DNA from: Phytophthora colocasiae
Lineage: Eukaryota; Oomycota; Peronosporomycetes; Peronosporales; Peronosporaceae
Reading direction: 5' to 3'
DNA: 64,000 bases
Assembly (NCBI GenBank): GCA_018806915.1
Contig: JAGKQI010000086.1
Location: 682,001-746,000 of the forward strand
The notes under the pieces are model-generated. The model saw only the letters and a list, made by a program, of their open reading frames with translations, searched no databases and was not told where the DNA came from. Both the position numbers and the translations under genes were made by a program. Shown here one piece after another: positions 40,838 to 50,964 of the stretch (the stretch's first letter is position 1; every line of letters starts with the position of its first letter).

Positions 40838-42328
40838 TTACGCTGACTGCTGCTGCTGTTCCTGATCGGGCAGCGACGTCACAGGACACGGCGTCGTAGC
40901 AGCCGGTGTAGCGGTAGGTATGTCCGTGCTATCCGGCAGTGAAGTCACAGGGCATGGCGTCGTCGCGGTCGGAGTCGCGATCGGCGCTTCTGTACTATCC
41001 GGCAGTGAAGTCACCGGGCATGGCGTCGTCGAGGTCGGAGTCGCGGTGGGCGCTTCTGTGTTGTCCGGTAGTGAAGTCACCGGGCATGGCGTCGTCGCGG
41101 TCGGAGTCGCGGTGGGCGCTTCTCTGTTGTCTGGTAGTGAAGTCACAGGGCAAGGCGTCGTCGCGGTCGGAGTCGTGGTCGGCGCTTCTGTGCTATCCGG
41201 CAGTGAAGTCACCGGGCATGGCGTCGTCGCGGTCGGAGTCGCGGTCGGCGCCGTAGTCGTATCCGGCAGGGACGTCACCGGGCAAGGCGTCGTACCAGCG
41301 GGCGTGGTGGTAGGCGAGCCCGTGTTATCCGGCAGCGAAGTCACGGGGCACGGTGTCGTTACAGCCGGTGTCGCCGTGGGTGCAGCAGTAGTGTCAGGCA
41401 GCGACGTCATAGGGCACGGCGTGGTCGCAGTCGGAGCGGTGGTAGTCGTGTCCGGCAGTGAAGTTACCGGGTACGGCGTCGTCGTAGGCGCAGCGCTTGT
41501 ATCCGGAAGGGACGTCACAGGGCACGGTGTCGTCGCTGTAGTAGGCGCAGTAGTCACGTCCGGCAGCGAAGTTACTGGGCACGGAGTGGTAGACGTGTCG
41601 GGGAGAGATGTCACGGGACAAGGTGTCGTAGTTTCAGTGTCAGGCAGGCTCGTAACAGGGCACGGAGTCGTCGTCTCCGGATCCGGCAGGCTTGTCACCG
41701 GGCAAGGAGTCGTAGCCGTGTCGGGCAGGCTGGTCACAGGGCACGGCGTTGTGGTCTCTGAATCCGGCAGGCTGGTGACAGGGCAAGGTGTCGTAGTATC
41801 CGTATCCGGCAGACTCGTCACGGGGCACGGCGTCGTCGTCTCTGTGTCCGGCAAGCTCGTCACTGGGCATGGCGTGGTCGTCTCAGTATCAGGCAGGCTG
41901 GTCACTGGACAAGGTGTCGTGGTAGTCCCGTTGGTGTCTGGCAGACTGGTGACTGGGCATGGGGTTGTCGTGTTCGTGTCCGGCAGACTCGTTACGGGGC
42001 AGGGCGTCGTGGCGCCCGTGCAGCCCACAGACGCGAACACGCAGCCCCAAGTGTTGCCGTTCACGATGGTGCACTCAGCGTCCTCCTTCGCTGTGCACTG
42101 CGCACCGTCGTACGAGGGCAAGTACGAGTGGCAGTCGGCCGTGGCCACGTCACCCTTGAGCGGGCAGGCCGTGCCGGCTGGGGCATCGCCGGCGCCGGAG
42201 CAAATGGCGCCACGAGAGTCCGCGAGCGTATAGGTCGCGTCCCTGCACACGGAGACGTCCGTGTCGGCCGAGACGGCAACGACGGCCAAGGCGGCGGCCA
42301 GGAGCGTCCTGGAAATGGCAAGCTTCAT
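40838..42328 (-). CDS. Secreted mucin-like repeat protein B
   Basis: 496 aa and intact. Signal peptide [21 protein letters not shown], then a Cys-rich head almost the same as in protein A ([19 protein letters not shown] .. [10 protein letters not shown]), then 22 copies of the core [12 protein letters not shown] and a short end, [10 protein letters not shown]. The first cores have short linkers (ETT, DTT), the later ones 8-9 residue PT-rich linkers ([11 protein letters not shown]). One core has Cys changed to Tyr ([13 protein letters not shown]). Heavy O-glycosylation and regular cysteines suggest a cross-linked extracellular coat, in the manner of oomycete cyst or mucin-like repeat proteins; that comparison is an inference. 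It lacks the Cys-rich tail of protein A. The genes are tandem and in the same orientation. Confidence 0.9.
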   Translation of the reverse strand: MKLAISRTLLAAALAVVAVSADTDVSVCRDATYTLADSRGAICSGAGDAPAGTACPLKGDVATADCHSYLPSYDGAQCTAKEDAECTIVNGNTWGCVFASVGCTGATTPCPVTSLPDTNTTTPCPVTSLPDTNGTTTTPCPVTSLPDTETTTPCPVTSLPDTETTTPCPVTSLPDTDTTTPCPVTSLPDSETTTPCPVTSLPDTATTPCPVTSLPDPETTTPCPVTSLPDTETTTPCPVTSLPDTSTTPCPVTSLPDVTTAPTTATTPCPVTSLPDTSAAPTTTPYPVTSLPDTTTTAPTATTPCPMTSLPDTTAAPTATPAVTTPCPVTSLPDNTGSPTTTPAGTTPCPVTSLPDTTTAPTATPTATTPCPVTSLPDSTEAPTTTPTATTPCPVTSLPDNREAPTATPTATTPCPVTSLPDNTEAPTATPTSTTPCPVTSLPDSTEAPIATPTATTPCPVTSLPDSTDIPTATPAATTPCPVTSLPDQEQQQQSA

Positions 42329-42890
42329 GGTTCGGTACAGTGTACAGGCCTCTGTCTAGCAAGTTCCTGTGAGTGCAACGCTGGATAATTGGGAAGTGAC
42401 CATAGCCTCTGCAGACAAAGCATCGGATTCACTGAAGCAGCTCGGCTATGATGCACAGTTGCAGTTGCACTGGTGTGAAAAGGGCCACACCGGAATCACC
42501 TTGAGTATTGCTGGACCGACTCCTTTGAACCAAGCAGATTCGTTTGTGACAAAGCAGTTCTCTACGCATCAAGAAGACTTTAGCGCTGGCCTGATGGAGT
42601 GCACCGCACACGAACGAAGTACTAGTATACGGCACGCAGAGTGTGGAGTTCGTGCGATCGGTTGAGGTGAAGTCTGCGCATGAGATCGATCGCTTGAAGG
42701 TACATGCATGTCGCTGACTGTGTCAGTCAACTTTTTTAATCCTACAACTAGAGATCAAATTAGCCAATCACTGAAACTCTCTAGATTTATTTTATTGGCC
42801 TATAAAACTTTTATAGGTCTTTTATAATAAAAGACCTAGAAATAAATATTTTAGCTAATCCTGGGGATTCATTACAACTGCTGGCTCGAG
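42329..42890. other. Region with ORF fragment and AT-rich hairpins
   Basis: A plus-strand frame at 42369-42665 (MSATLDNWEVTIASADKASD..) looks coding, but I do not recognise it. Past about 42615 the coding look continues in another frame (YGTQSVEFVRSVEVKSAHEI), suggesting a frameshifted fragment. 42740-42865 is AT-rich with two perfect hairpins and is described separately. Confidence 0.4.
42741..42865. repeat. MITE-like AT-rich palindromic element
   Basis: Contains cctataaaa/ttttatagg and the perfect palindrome aggtcttttat/ataaaagacct back to back, flanked by agatttattt and agaaataaat. The motif ttagccaat or ttagctaat sits near both ends. This looks like the core of a small non-autonomous DNA element; no target duplication could be fixed. 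Confidence 0.45.
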
Positions 42891-44193
42891 GTGAATACTT
42901 TCGTATTGTTGAATCAACTTGATGGGGATTGTCATTCCCCTGGAAACAACCGGTTCACGGGAGCTGCCCACTTCGGGTCACCCCCTCGCAGTCTACGCGT
43001 AGTCTTCGATACCGGATCCAGCGATACGTGGATCTCCAGCTCCTCCGCTTCTGCCGTAGACAGAGCGGAAGTTAGTCAAAGGACGCCTTTTACAATCAGA
43101 TACGGTGGTGGCGTCGTGTCTGGAACTGCAGCGCCTATAGATTTACGACTGGCAAATCAATTCCTACTCTCTCATGTACATGTAGGAGTCGTACAGTAGA
43201 CGACGCAATCAAGTGCTCGTAGAAATTGATGCTCAGGGCGTCGTCGGCCTTGGACTGGAGGCGCTGACACAGATCCACACCAACTCGAACGTCCTGAGGC
43301 TGCTTGCCAAACAGGAACCTGTCGTCTTCTCAATTTATATCAGTAGCTGGTCTGGGGCGAAACCAGCGTCTCGGCTTATTATCGGAGGCCAAGATGAAGC
43401 TCTGATCAGCCCCAACGCAACGTGGTTCAGCTTTCCAGTCGTACCTGACAGCGTCATTCGTACGTCGCCTTCACCACAGTCTGCCAAAAAGAGTTTTGGC
43501 TTTTGGGCACTGAGAGTGCAGAGTCTGGTGCTTGATGAGATAGTTCTGCCTCTCAGTAGACCAAACAGCAGAAACGGCATCGCTCTGCTCGACTCCGGGA
43601 CGTCAATGTTGCTCCTACCTCCGAACATCTTCGACAGGTTCGTCCAGACGCTTAGCACTCGGTTCGGTGCACGACTTGTAGCTCCATTAAGTGGAGACCA
43701 GTCACTTCCAGTTTGCAGGCGATGCCACGTGCATGAGTTTCCGACGTTTGGCTTTGACTTCTCGGGGGAAAACAGTGAAGCTGCTGCCACCAGTCAGCGA
43801 TTCGAGTTGCAGGGAAGTGACTACGTCCGATGCGACTGGCAGGACTGCACAGCAATGATCGACGTCATCCAGTCTACCGAAGTCAGTGACCGTCTTGTAC
43901 TCGTCCTTGGCTCAGTCTTCTTTCGAGCGTTTTACATGCGCTTCGACTACAGCAACAAGCAGGTGAGTCTCGCGTGCGCTCTGGAAGATCAGGGTGTGTG
44001 TCGAGGAGGTCTCTATCCAGCTTTGGACTACCACGGACAGCCGTATGAACCACCTAGAGAGCAGACACACTGGACTGGATTTGGCGTGGCTGTCACGGCC
44101 CTTGCGCTTCTCGCTGGGTTCCGCCTTCTGCTGCAGCGCTGCGAAAATCCTTTGCCGTCCAGTGATACTCGGCGCTCCATCTCAACTGAATGA
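42891..44193 (+). pseudogene. Pepsin-like (A1) aspartic protease, disrupted
   Basis: Two catalytic motifs are present: VFDTGSSDTWISS near 43005 and LLDSGTSMLLLPP near 43590. This is the bilobed A1 protease fold, normally secreted or membrane-anchored. The gene is broken: frames change upstream of the first motif, and near 43183-43213 there are in-frame stops and a phase change before DAQGVVGLGLEAL. From 43213 to 44193 the frame is open and includes the C-lobe cysteines (CRRCHVHE, CDWQDCTAM, CALEDQGVC) and a hydrophobic segment (GFGVAVTALALLAGFRLLL), a likely C-terminal membrane anchor. Either a young pseudogene or one with unmodelled introns; the first is more likely because no clean splice pair joins the pieces. 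Confidence 0.85.
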
Positions 44194-44252
44194 AGATCAT
44201 CTTGGAAGTTATTTCCAGTAGTTGGTTAACCCTTTTAACCGGAGATCCGACA

Positions 44253-44350
44253 TTGTTATTCAATGATGAATATTCGCCAATCAAAATGCCTCACTGGTTT
44301 TTTTAGGCGAATCAAATTCTGTTCAAGATCAAATTTTAGCCAATTAAAAT
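44253..44350. repeat. Short AT-rich inverted repeat, possible MITE piece
   Basis: attcgccaatcaaaa faces ttttttaggcgaat across about 15 bp, forming a hairpin at 44270-44313. It is followed by ttttagccaattaaaa near 44334. The motif tagccaat also occurs at about 42762 and 45058. Confidence 0.4.
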
Positions 44351-44447
44351 ACAGATAAATCGGCAGAGGGCAGCTCCGACATATCGGGTTGGAGTCCCCC
44401 CTCGTGTTATTGATATCCACATACAAACTGCTACTCATTAGCATATT

Positions 44448-46090
44448 TTGCGAATAACACACAATCTCCGACCGAAGATAAGTTTGAACGACCTCGCACC
44501 TATCAACACGAAGCGCGCTCGAGACGGCGCGGCGCGATTGTTCAAGGCGTTCCTCGAGGAAGAGGGGGTAACATGGGAGTACCTAGAGGCGTGCATGAAG
44601 CGTGACAACAGCGCTACTCGTGATTGGAGAGCCATGGTGGATAAGTTTGGGCTCCATCTCGCATTCGGGAAGGACGCAAAGGGCAAGCTGTTGGCTAGAC
44701 GTTCGGTGATGTAGTACTTCAGACAGACCAAGAACTGGTTGCTCGATCCAGTTTCCCCCCAACGCATCGATACAGCTGTCGACAAAGCGAGCACTGCTGA
44801 AGAAGAGATCCAGGTAGCACAGGTGATACTGCATGAAGCGAGAGTCTGGGAACTGTGTGAAAAAAGCCCCCGCGTGTGCGAAGTAGGCGCTCAAGCAGAT
44901 GATGTTGTACCTATATTCAACTGGTGCCACGGCCGCTGACTATCAAGACGCGGCGCTGCTGTATTTGCTCTTGTAATGGGTCCGCTTAGAATTACTCTTT
45001 TGGTGGCCAATACACATTACTTACGTGTATGAGGAAGCGTGCAATTGAGATTTTAGCCAATTTAGAAGTATACTTATTTAAATAAATATAATTAAATCAG
45101 AAATATAAACAATTAATACTGCAAAATACACCGTAAAGTACTTGAACTGTTAATGAATTTGGCTTTAAAGAAGCCAATTAACAGACCTCCTAAAACTGTC
45201 TTGATCTATTTCTACAGGATCTACCAACGTGTGGTTGGCAGAGTCGCTGCTCTGTGATTGGTAGAAATCCATTACTTTCTACCAATAACAAACACAAATG
45301 CACACGAACCACCCAATGATGTGGTTCGCCCGTGTAGTCAGTCATTGGTGTGTACAGCACACCAAAGTCTGAGGCCCATTTCCAACCTCTAACAGTTATC
45401 ACAACTGTTAGAGTTACAAGTGGTGTAGCCACTTGTACGTGTATTTCCGTTAATTCTGACTCTGGTATCTTTTCAGACGAGCGTCATGACAGCCTCGCAT
45501 CTCAGGACCGAAGCTGAGACTTGTCCTACATCGGCTCTGCTGGAATATTTTTCTTCTCCTGATTCGTGCTTGAAGACTGTCACGAAGAACAAGGCCCTCT
45601 TTCCTGACGAAGACTTCATCCACTGTGCCCGCTACTTGCTATCGTGATGCTCGCCTTGCAGCCCAGTCGGCGCCAAATCAAGCTGCACTGCTGAACACAC
45701 CTTCCAGAGCAGCAAGTGGTGACGGAAGCTTTGCTTGCTCCAGCAGCGCCGCTGACCGAGCTGATCCGGTAGCCTCGAAGCCGCTGCGCCTCTGGGATTA
45801 AGCATCGGAGGAGGACAACAGCCGACGCAGAGCACGACTGGGATCGACGGCTCCATAAAATCGTGATATCTTATCCCGAAGTAATGCCTGAAGCTGGCAG
45901 TTAAAGTGGGTGCTGGCAACGCTGTCGTTCATTTCGTCGTGGTGGCACGCAGCATGCCAACAGGATCCGGAAGTGTGTTCGGTGGATCTTTGGCCGAGGA
46001 GCGTGGAGTTATGGCGGCGACAAGCAAGGCCTTCGCGTATGACTTTGTAACACCCCGGTAGAAAGATCACGCAGGGTAACTCATTTCGCG
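44448..46090 (+). pseudogene. Crypton-like tyrosine recombinase remnant, split by an LTR-like repeat
   Basis: The N-terminal part (KRARDGAARLFKAFLEEEGVT, WRAMVDKFGLHLAFGKDAKG) is open at 44448-44714 and continues in shifted frames to DYQDAALLYLL at about 44970. There it stops at a TGTAATGGG repeat. After about 45500 the same family resumes (KNKALFPDEDF near 45590). The catalytic-box region reads SFRRGGTQHAN near 45925, then WIFGRGAWS near 45990, with many frameshifts. HxxR-type boxes such as this belong to tyrosine recombinases. Full-length relatives are abundant in Phytophthora; family assignment rests on my recognition of these segments. Dead as a gene. Confidence 0.7.
44972..45455 (+). repeat. 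LTR-like repeat copy inside the recombinase remnant
   Basis: Starts TGTAATGGG. Segments from about 45010 to 45455 match 59815-60285: ttacgtgtatga, tatacttatttaaataa, gacctcctaaaactgt, gcacacgaaccacccaat, cctctaacagttat and acaagtggt are all in the same order. Its right end is diverged, so its exact limit and any target duplication are unclear. It interrupts the recombinase frame. Confidence 0.65.
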
Positions 46091-46099
46091 AGCGATCAT

Positions 46100-47150
46100 G
46101 CAGCCCCAGACGACTCCGTGTTATTTACTGTATAATACCTTTGGCGCTCATGCAGCATTGTAGCGTCCGATCAGTCAAGTCAGCGCTACTCACGCATCTT
46201 CGATCTGGAATGGAAATCGGAACGTATAACGTTAATGCTGCTGCATAAGCGACACTATCCTATTTATCTCCATTTTTATCTATCCTGCTCTGAAGGCGCT
46301 ATCAGGTTTTGATCTTGTGGTTTTGCAACTTTAGAAACACCTGGTGCGAAAAGGGGATTACAATGTGAACAACTTCCACGGCGCAGATCGTACCACACAA
46401 TCAGCATCCAATGTACAGCGGCTGACCTCCGTGTAGCGATATCACAGGGCCAGGCGATACCATACATAACTACTTTATTTCTTCAGCAAACAGCATTGGT
46501 GTGAGCCAAGTTAAACCAAGTCAACAAAAAAGGAAGACTTGGTACTGTGGCTGATTCCCGAATCTGCAACACTTGGCACCATGCGAGCGTCTACAAAAGC
46601 AGAAGAGAATAGGGACCCCAGCGACGCAAAAATCTCATAATCAACGGCGACGTCGGCCTGCCAAGCTCTGAGATTGGAAGACGCTTGGTTCCGCATGGTA
46701 CACGCACGAAACCTTGCGAATATGCAGAGCAAACGGGCTCCCGACTTCAAGCATGCGCTTGGCTTGGCTGCCAAGCTAGTCGTTATGGTACATATCCAGC
46801 TTCATAACGCTTCAGTCTGAAGGCCTCATCGTTGATACCACTCGTTCACAAACATTTATCGGAGTTAGTAACCTGGTAATTAAATATACCCACCCGTGCT
46901 GTACGGCCACTCATATTTCTGACTGATACACTTTATGTCAATAATTTCTTTAATCAGTTTTCGAGTCCTTCAGCCCATCAGTTCTATACTCTCCAACTTC
47001 GCACTTTGCGCCTGTTGCCCCCTCCAGAAACCTACCAAGAATGGCATTAGCTCCGCATGAAGGGGTTCAAGACCCCTGTGCATCACGCTGGCCAAGAGAC
47101 GTGTCTGATCGGAGTTAGCGTGGTGAAGCTGCCGTCACCATTCGACTAAA
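46100..47150. other. Anonymous repeat-poor region
   Basis: About 1 kb with only short ORFs and no domain. I see nothing to annotate. Confidence 0.4.
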
Positions 47151-47198
47151 TATGAACGCGACGGACACCTCCACCAGTCTTATACAGATGCGATCGAA

Positions 47199-47490
47199 GT
47201 GGTCTTCACGTCGTTGGATGAGCAAAAGAAGCGCCGCGCTACGCTTGAAGACATCCGCGAGTGGCTTGCTCCTCCTGCGGTTGATGACGATGAGGGAGGG
47301 GACGAAGACCTCGACGGGGAGAAGCTCCAGTATATGCGCAAGATTTTGAACTGGAGCGTGTCAAAGGGAGGACGTACTGCCTCGTTGAGTGGGAAGCGAC
47401 TTGGGAGCCACGCAAGCATCTCAGCCGCACCATCCGTCATAGCCTTACAGAAAGATTACTAGCTTTTACACCTAGAAGTTAACTGGCTGC
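47199..47490 (+). pseudogene. Chromodomain fragment from a retrotransposon
   Basis: The frame DEQKKRRATLEDIREWLAPP leads through an acidic linker (DDDEGGDEDLDGE) to MRKILNWSVSKGGR. After a frame change, LVEWEATWEPRKHL follows. This is the pattern of a chromodomain at the end of a Gypsy pol protein. No other pol parts adjoin it, so it is an orphan end piece. Confidence 0.55.
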
Positions 47491-47776
47491 TGAGGCTGTG
47501 GAGGCAACTCGCTCAACATGACAGAAGAGTAAGACGGTCAAGATCTAGTGAGGTGCAAACAGCGTGTATTTCGAGCTTAGAGAGGGGTAGTAGGCAGAGG
47601 TAGACTCGTACAACAACGTTAACCTCTGAAGACAGAACACAAAGCTTAACCTCCTTTCTGAACAGCAATGTTAACCTCCGTTCGTCATTGGGGTAAAGTG
47701 GATAAGAATATTTTCACCATGGGACTGCGTAGGTGGCCATGGCTGGAAGTTTGATTGACTAATAGAGTCTGCTGTT

Positions 47777-48128
47777 TTTATTAGCCTTTGATTTCTATAC
47801 AAGAACCAAGTAGTCCACTAAATACGGGACTCCTTACAATCAGTGTCCCTATAACATAGGAACTAACGCTAATTATGCCAAAATGCACACTGATTTTTAG
47901 TGACTGTTATTGCCCTAATCCTACGTATAACGGATTTGGTATCTAACATGTAAATCCTAATCAAATATAGTGTGAGGCTCTGAGTTTGCCGCCAACCGGT
48001 GGCTCGCATATGTGACGTGTAGAGATACACGATGTGCCATACGAGATTTAAGCGATACTTGCCTGCCGCCTGTAATGCCACACTAGCGCCAGCCATAGCG
48101 CTCAGCGCCGTACGCCAACCCGTTACAC
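47777..48128 (-). repeat. LTR-like repeat, family B, minus orientation
   Basis: On the minus strand it starts TGTAACGGG right after a purine-rich ggtgtggaggg tract. It matches 60697-61065 (aagtagtccactaaatacgg, atcagtgtccctataaca, gactgttattgccctaa-like, catatgtgacgtgt). The chromodomain fragment lies downstream of it on the plus strand, so this may be a solo or truncated copy. Confidence 0.65.
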
Positions 48129-48199
48129 CCTCCACACCAAACTAGTGGATCACACTTATTATCTACAACTGCCAGCATACTTTACTTGCTTGTATCACG

Positions 48200-49820
48200 G
48201 CACAAAGGGTAATTGGGCCCCGCATATGTATACAACTGGATATGCAGTATAACAAGTGTGTATGCTACCTGTACCAATTCTTGAATTTGCAGACTTAGTT
48301 TTGGCCAAGTGCTGGACGTGTGAGTCTCTAGTCGGTGCTCTTTGCCTGCCAAAGATATTTCTCCCTGTTGATGGCATCCTGCGAGGTGGTGTTTATGCCG
48401 ACATGAACTATGTGTGCACATTCAACGCCATAGTTCTGGCATGCACTACTGAAGAGGGGGCCATAGAAGTGGAGCGTACGCGTTAGCCTTCTTGCACCAA
48501 GGCTTGGCTGCCACTTTTTAAGTGTGGTGTTGCCAACAGTGCAGAATATCAAACGCTGCAGCGCTATAACAAAGCCAGATGGGCTGGAAAAGAGCAGTGC
48601 GCGCAAGGGGCTTCTTCTCTCGCTCAAACGCACCACTGTCAAAGCTTGGCATCAGGTTTTTGTTCTTCTGGGCCTTTGGCACTCACATGAAGCTCAGGCT
48701 GCCCAGCATCATGCAGCCTCGCGCAAGCCACCAGAGACAGCTAGTACCAGTACTCGCTTTTTGACATCTGCACCTGCGAACATGTTGCGCTGCAAAATGC
48801 AGGTAAAAGTATTTTCTATATTAAATTTTGCTTTCCCTAAAAAGTAATTATAGCTTTACAGGTTGGAGGAGAAGGCCATTACATCAAAATGAGATGTGAC
48901 CAGTTTAAAGAAAAAAGCAGAAGTGCTTCCGACAGGACAAAAAAATACCCTGACTTCTGGGTCTTTGGTGGCGTGGACCGAGATCAAAACTAGGTAAAAG
49001 TGAGCATGGTATGAAAAAAACTGTAATGCCTTTTATTTAGATGAATGCTTGCTGCGTTCGTGGTACTTTACTACCAACGGTAGGAAGTTTACTAGCGAAA
49101 TGCTTTCACGGCTTGGTGCAGGGCATTAAGCAACAGTACCACTTTTTAAGCTCTGTGTATAATATACATTTGGCTTCCGGCGTTGTATGCATATGCGGAG
49201 CTCAGTGCCGCTATCACCGCCTTATGAGGCCTATCACCAGCAACTTTCCGATAAAGGAAATCTCTCAACGAGAGTGCGCGTGTGCGCGCTGGCTCAACGA
49301 GCACATTCTCCCATTGCCCCCAGCGAGGCTTGTAACGCTCCTCGGGTTTTCCGTGTCCTGGCACCTCCGCGCCAACCTCTGCAGCTTTCCATCTGACGCC
49401 TACCACCAGCGACGCTAACCGATGCCCGTAGGGCTACTTGTTTCAGGCCAGTAGAACTCAACATGCTTAATAAAGCATTGGAGAAGCCCAAGTGTGTGCC
49501 AAGTGGCATCGCATACGGAGGCGTGCTTAGCGCGAGACGGCACCGTCCGCAGAAGTAAGGTGCCATGGTTATCGGACGATATTAACGTGGTATTATTTGC
49601 ACTTTCCGGATACATGGTATCCGGAATGCTTAATTGGAGAAAGTACCAACGGGGATTATTTCGGAGTATTTCATATTGGTGTGTGACACACGTGGATACA
49701 TTTAATAATGGGTACATATAATGGTGTGTGACACTCCTTAAATTTACATTTATGTAGGTACATAATGGTGTAGCACACACGAGTAAAATTATAGATAGCC
49801 TCAAGGCCTCCCACGTTGCA
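48200..49820. other. Anonymous region with a repeat shared with 61150-61320
   Basis: No gene seen. The stretch 49215-49400 matches 61150-61325 (cgagagtgcgcgtg, ctcaacgagcacattct, gctcctcggg) and is therefore another piece of the minus-strand Gypsy family. Near 49675-49780, three spaced copies of a tggtgtgtgacac or tggtgtagcacac motif form a loose direct repeat. Confidence 0.45.
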
Positions 49821-49834
49821 TTTGAATTCTAAAT

Positions 49835-50080
49835 TAGTATGCTAGATACTAAATCCGTTACATTTAGGATTAAGGCAATAAAGTCAATAAAAAATCAGTT
49901 TGCATTAAATGCAAACTGATTTTTATCTCAGGAAGTACATAAGTTAGTGTTAGTCGCTTTGTTATGAGGGTTGCTGACTCTGTGAGTCATGTTAGTGGAC
50001 TACTTGGTTCTTCATATAAAACCGAAGGCTAGTGCCTTGTGTTGGACTCTACAGAGTCAATTCGGCTTCCTCTGTACGGT
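49835..50080 (+). repeat. LTR-like repeat, family B, plus orientation, with palindrome
   Basis: Inverted relative to 47777-48128 and 60697-61065. It shares gtggactacttggttctt, then tataaaaccgaaggctagtg, which includes a TATA-like box and the presumed transcription start. At about 49888-49925 it carries a palindrome, aaaatcagtttgcat and its reverse complement separated by about 3 bp. Confidence 0.6.
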
Positions 50081-50099
50081 GCACATCTGCACGATCCGC

Positions 50100-50770
50100 T
50101 GCACACCAGACGCCACGATCGCGAGCCGAGACGAGGTACTACCAACAGTCGCGAGAGCAAGTCAACACTAGACTGCGGGACGCGATTGCAGATCGAGCCA
50201 ATCGGCACACTGAGGCGCTCAACCCTCATCAGATCGAAGCCGGATCACATGTCTGGTTGTATTTGGATCGTGTAAAGGTAGGATATGCGCGTAGAATCGC
50301 TCACCTTTGGCACGGCCCGTTCCGTGTGGCGGAGAAGCTCAACGAATTCACGATCAAGCTTGAGATTGAGGGATTCGGTTACCATATCTTCCCGGTAGTC
50401 CATGTCTACAAGTTGAAGCTGGTACGAAACTTTCCGGATCGACCTCGGATAGAGTTGACGGTGAATGAGGAAGATCGGCACAACTTCGATAAAATCCTCC
50501 TTCCGGAAGACAGTGGGTCCCAGATCTGGACGCCAACGAGTACGAGGTCGAGCGGGTCTCGGACATGCGAAGCTGGAAGCGAACTCGCTACGGCCGGATC
50601 TATCGGGAATTTCTACTACACTGGGTCTGTTATGACAGACCAACGCCGGATCGGCGAGGCCAAGTCTCAGCGCAGCGGGAGGTATATTGAGCGCGCTTCC
50701 TGCGAAATCCACACTTCCAGCGAAGCTGGTTTGGCGTGATGCAGTCGCATGTAGAGGCGTAGATGTGCAG
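50100..50770 (+). pseudogene. Gypsy pol C-terminal fragment: integrase tail and chromodomain
   Basis: The frame QQSREQVNTRLRDAIADRAN, HQIEAGSHVWLYLDRVK, HLWHGPFRVAEKL and FPVVHVYKLKLVRNFPDRP is the integrase C-terminal (GPF/Y) region of chromoviruses. The frame then shifts near 50520, and NEYEVERVSDMRSWKRTRYG leads to FLLHWVCYDRPTP, a chromodomain. RT and the integrase core are absent upstream, so it is an orphan end piece fused to an LTR-like repeat. Confidence 0.75.
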
Positions 50771-50964
50771 TGGGCGGAGTGATCAGTCATGACGCCGGGG
50801 TTGAGGACATAGATCTGGATGGCTATCCGGATCGGTGTGGAGATTTTATATTTTGCTTGTATATGCATATGAAACTAGCGTGATTGGACGCTGAGTATGG
50901 TGGTGATTTCGAAGGTGTACATGGAGAAGAACGCAGATCTTGGACTTTGAGAAATTACGTGGAA

